Shown here piece by piece: positions 44,016 through 46,457 of a stretch of 46,457 nt of DNA (the stretch's first letter is position 1; every line of letters begins with the position of its first letter). The notes beneath the pieces were generated by a model. It was not told the origin of the DNA. It was given only the letters and a program-made list of their open reading frames with translations, and did not search any database. Both the position numbers and the translations under genes were made by a program. The stretch is from Candidatus Roizmanbacteria bacterium RIFCSPHIGHO2_12_FULL_38_13 (GTDB lineage Bacteria; Patescibacteriota; Microgenomatia; UBA1406; GWC2-37-13): positions 1,093 to 47,549 of the forward strand of contig MFZZ01000009.1 in the NCBI GenBank assembly GCA_001789555.1. Direction: 5' to 3'.

Positions 44016-44707
44016 TTTTTTACGGTCAAATGCTTAACTAATACATCTAGTGCATCACCTACGAAAACCAATACATCACTTTGAAACACTTCATAAGGAT
44101 TTAAGGTTGTCGCTCCTATGAGCGAGATTCGGGCAATATTGCGACTTGACAATACAAATCCATTTTTTGATAACTGTGGCAGAACAAACAAGATTTTTTT
44201 GCCACTAAGTTTTAATGTGTTTAGGAGATCAGCAATTTTTTTGGTTTTTGGTTTCATGGAAAGTGCATCCTTGTCAACGCCAATTACGGCTTTTTGCTTT
44301 GCTTTATAACTCAAAGATATACAAAGCGCCTGTCTCCTTTGTTTTTTGTTTAGGCTTTTAGAAAAAACTCTGGGTTTTGGACCAAAAGCAACACCGCCAC
44401 CAACAAAGATCGGCTCTTTACCCGATCCATGACGTGCTCGACCCGTACCTTTTTGGCGATACATTTTTGCCGTTGTACCGACAACCTCCGCACGAGTTTT
44501 TGTTGAAACTGTTCCTTGGCGTTGGTTCTGACTATAAACACGCATGTATTGTGCAATAAGCGCATCATTTTCCTTGTGTCCGAAAATATCAGGTGTAAGA
44601 TCCGCGGTTGATCCTGATTTACCAGTTAAATCATATATCGGTATCTCTAACCTTTTGGTTTCACTGGCTTTAGTCTTTGCTGGTATTTTTTGTTTAACTT
44701 TATCCAT
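44012..44707 (-). CDS. rplD: 50S ribosomal protein L4
   Basis: RQGTVSTKTRAEVVGTTAKMYRQKGTGRARHGSGKEPIFVGGGVAFGPKPR. Confidence 0.96.
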   Translation of the reverse strand: MDKVKQKIPAKTKASETKRLEIPIYDLTGKSGSTADLTPDIFGHKENDALIAQYMRVYSQNQRQGTVSTKTRAEVVGTTAKMYRQKGTGRARHGSGKEPIFVGGGVAFGPKPRVFSKSLNKKQRRQALCISLSYKAKQKAVIGVDKDALSMKPKTKKIADLLNTLKLSGKKILFVLPQLSKNGFVLSSRNIARISLIGATTLNPYEVFQSDVLVFVGDALDVLVKHLTVKK

Positions 44708-44715
44708 AGTGTCTA

Positions 44716-45390
44716 TTATGATAACGAACGAACTTCAACCAAAGCTCCCGTTGCGCCGGGTATCAAACCCGAAACAGTCATTGACTCATCTGCGACTTGG
44801 ACAACGTGTAAGTTTTTTACCGTCTTTCGGCCGCCGCCCATGCGACCGGCCATACGTCGACCTTTAAATACTCGGCCCGGCGTAGTACCCGAACCTATCG
44901 ATCCTGGTGCTCGTTCACGGTCGGATTGACCATGTGTACGAGGACCTCCCGAAAACTTATGTCGACGGACAACTCCTTGAAAACCTTTTCCTTTTGCGGT
45001 TGCAGAAACATCGACCAAGTCACCGATCTTAAATAATACAGCCGGTTTTACCTCGTCACCGATAAATAATTTTGTCTCGCCAAGCTGAATTCCAGTCTTT
45101 TTTTCTTCATCTATTTTTTGGATCGTCTTGTCATTTGCTTCAAAACGGAACTCCTTTAAATGAAGAAGCGGGGTTTTTTTCCCCGCTTTTATGTATTGTC
45201 CTGCTACTGATTTGACAATTTTTTTAGTTATGCCGAAACCAAGTTGTATAGCAGCATAGCCATCAACTTGTGGCCATTTAACATTGACGAGTATACATGA
45301 AGCAGTCGTCAACTTTGTTACAGGTACTCTCATACCTTTTTCGTTAATAACCTGTGTTTGACTGGTTTTTTTTCCTAAAATTGCTTTCAT
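44716..45390 (-). CDS. rplC: 50S ribosomal protein L3
   Basis: MKAILGKKTSQTQVINEKGMRVPVT; KGKGFQGVVRRHKFSGGPRTHGQSDRERAPGSIGSGTTPGRVFKGRRMAGRMG. Confidence 0.96.
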   Translation of the reverse strand: MKAILGKKTSQTQVINEKGMRVPVTKLTTASCILVNVKWPQVDGYAAIQLGFGITKKIVKSVAGQYIKAGKKTPLLHLKEFRFEANDKTIQKIDEEKKTGIQLGETKLFIGDEVKPAVLFKIGDLVDVSATAKGKGFQGVVRRHKFSGGPRTHGQSDRERAPGSIGSGTTPGRVFKGRRMAGRMGGGRKTVKNLHVVQVADESMTVSGLIPGATGALVEVRSLS

Positions 45391-45484
45391 AATTTTCATT
45401 GATAAAGTTAAAGTTCCCCGAATACTATATTCGGAGAGCTAAAAATCGCCCAAATCCCGATTTTAGTTCGGGAGATGAGGATTT

Positions 45485-45510
45485 AAAAAAAATAGCCCCA
45501 GACTGGGGCT
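45485..45510 (-). terminator. Intrinsic terminator/attenuator in rplC leader
   Basis: Minus strand AGCCCCAGTCTGGGGCT then ATTTTTTTT. Confidence 0.9.
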
Positions 45511-45583
45511 TTGGTCGCGGACCATCTGGTTCTTGTAATTAGTACAATTTCTTACAAAAAATTGACATGTACATTAAGTTTAG

Positions 45584-45612
45584 ATTATATAATACGTAAC
45601 CTTTATGTTCAA
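45584..45612 (-). promoter_or_regulatory. Promoter TTGAAC-N17-TATAAT for rplC operon; palindromic -10 (ATTATATAAT)
   Basis: -35 = 45612..45607, -10 = 45589..45584 on minus; 3' of rpsJ stop. Confidence 0.65.
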
Positions 45613-45638
45613 GTAGATTTCAAAATTGAGATAAGCGT

Positions 45639-45947
45639 TCACATTTTTACCTCTACCTCAACACCCGCCGGTAGTTCGAGATGCATGAGTGAATCAATTG
45701 TTTGGTTAGTGGGATTAACTATTTCAAGAAGTCGTTTATGAATTATGAGCCCAAAGTGTTCCCGAGAATCTTTGTCAGTAAAAGGAGATTTGTTGACTAC
45801 ATAAACCTCTTTTCTTGTAGGGAGTGGCACAGGACCGACCACCGAGGCACCGGTCTTTATCGCCGTGTCAACAAGTTTTTGACAGGTCTCGTCTATGAGA
45901 CGATGATCATACGACTTTAATCTAATACGAATTTTACCCTTGGGCAT
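45639..45947 (-). CDS. rpsJ: 30S ribosomal protein S10
   Basis: KIRIRLKSYDHRLIDETCQKLVDTAIKTGASVVGPVPLPTRKEVYVVNKSPF. Confidence 0.97.
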   Translation of the reverse strand: MPKGKIRIRLKSYDHRLIDETCQKLVDTAIKTGASVVGPVPLPTRKEVYVVNKSPFTDKDSREHFGLIIHKRLLEIVNPTNQTIDSLMHLELPAGVEVEVKM

Positions 45948-45974
45948 TGTAAAAGTGCAAAAAAATGAAAATGT

Positions 45975-46457
45975 TTACTTTGTTACTTTGGTTACGACTC
46001 CAGCTCCGACAGTGTGACCACCCTCGCGGATAGCAAACTTCAAGCCTTCTTCAAGCGCAATCGGATAGATCAGCTTGGCGCTAATTTTGATATTATCGCC
46101 CGGCATGACCATTTCTACACCTGATGGCAACTGAATTTCACCGGTTACATCAGTTGTTCTGATATAAAACTGTGGTCTATATCCTTTGAAAAATGGAGTA
46201 TGACGTCCGCCTTCTTCTTTTTTCAAAACATAGATTTCAGCTTCAAATTCGGTGTGAGGGGTAACACTGCCTGGTTTGGCAATGACCTGACCTCTTTCAA
46301 CATCATCTTTTTCTACTCCTCTAAGCAAAAGACCTGTGTTGTCTCCCGCTCTTGCCTCATCAAGTGTTTTGCGGAACATCTCAATTCCGGTGACGACTGT
46401 TTTACTGGAAGCTTTAATACCAACGATCTCAACTTCGTCATTAACTTTAAGTTCACT
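45975..46457 (-). CDS. tuf: Elongation factor Tu, C-terminal part (5' truncated by window edge)
   Basis: [81 protein letters not shown]. Confidence 0.97.
   Translation of the reverse strand, partial: SELKVNDEVEIVGIKASSKTVVTGIEMFRKTLDEARAGDNTGLLLRGVEKDDVERGQVIAKPGSVTPHTEFEAEIYVLKKEEGGRHTPFFKGYRPQFYIRTTDVTGEIQLPSGVEMVMPGDNIKISAKLIYPIALEEGLKFAIREGGHTVGAGVVTKVTK

Noticed and set aside
45510-45530. Minus-strand AGATGGTCCGCGACC next to a terminator resembles a T-box (GGGTGGNACCGCG)
   Set aside because: Match is imperfect and only about 50 nt separate it from the predicted start, too short for T-box Stem I; gene context is ribosomal proteins.
29714-46000. Numerous plus-strand ORFs of 60-140 aa across the ribosomal protein region
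   Set aside because: All antisense to confidently identified ribosomal protein genes; composition-driven shadow ORFs.

Overview
The window is a 46.5 kb piece of a small, compact bacterial genome, probably Candidate Phyla Radiation / Patescibacteria of Microgenomates type. That lineage call is inference from the gene set, the missing L30 and the DUF4012, sugar-transferase and pilNO-like genes. Almost everything is on the minus strand. Main blocks, in window order: (1) a contiguous aromatic amino acid operon (aroC partial, aroD, aroE, aroK, aroA, aroB, prephenate dehydratase, prephenate dehydrogenase, AroQ chorismate mutase, DAHP synthase); (2) pilN/pilO-like genes, rpsT, glyS, recO, DUF4012 and envelope polysaccharide genes; (3) an accessory stretch at about 18.7-27 kb (DinB-like, paralogous lipoprotein-like pair, PlsC-like, Tat-signal HExxH protein, restriction-modification pair, secreted protein, RRM protein); (4) glycosyltransferases followed by a long ribosomal protein super-operon ending in partial tuf. 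The best discovery candidate is at 8100-8266. Between a good promoter and the DAHP synthase start codon, an unannotated 25-codon ORF encodes MSKKPFHRFYFYFYFTASGGVESYV, with an uninterrupted Phe/Tyr run. It is followed by a textbook 1:2 / 2:3 / 3:4 alternative-pairing layout and an intrinsic terminator whose U-run abuts the DAHP synthase AUG. This reads as a ribosome-mediated Phe/Tyr attenuator controlling the whole aro operon. A second promoter/uORF/terminator leader precedes rplC, with the same -10-to-ATG spacing (9 nt), suggesting leaderless leader ORFs. Other notable signals: degenerate heptamer arrays filling many intergenic spacers, palindromic elements coding in-frame peptides in the tails of L17, L22 and L29 and inside a glycosyltransferase, a MITE-like element with apparent target duplication, relocation of rpsS (S19), and an adenylate kinase fused to an archaeal UPF0200-like P-loop domain. 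All calls are by eye; no searches or folding were run.
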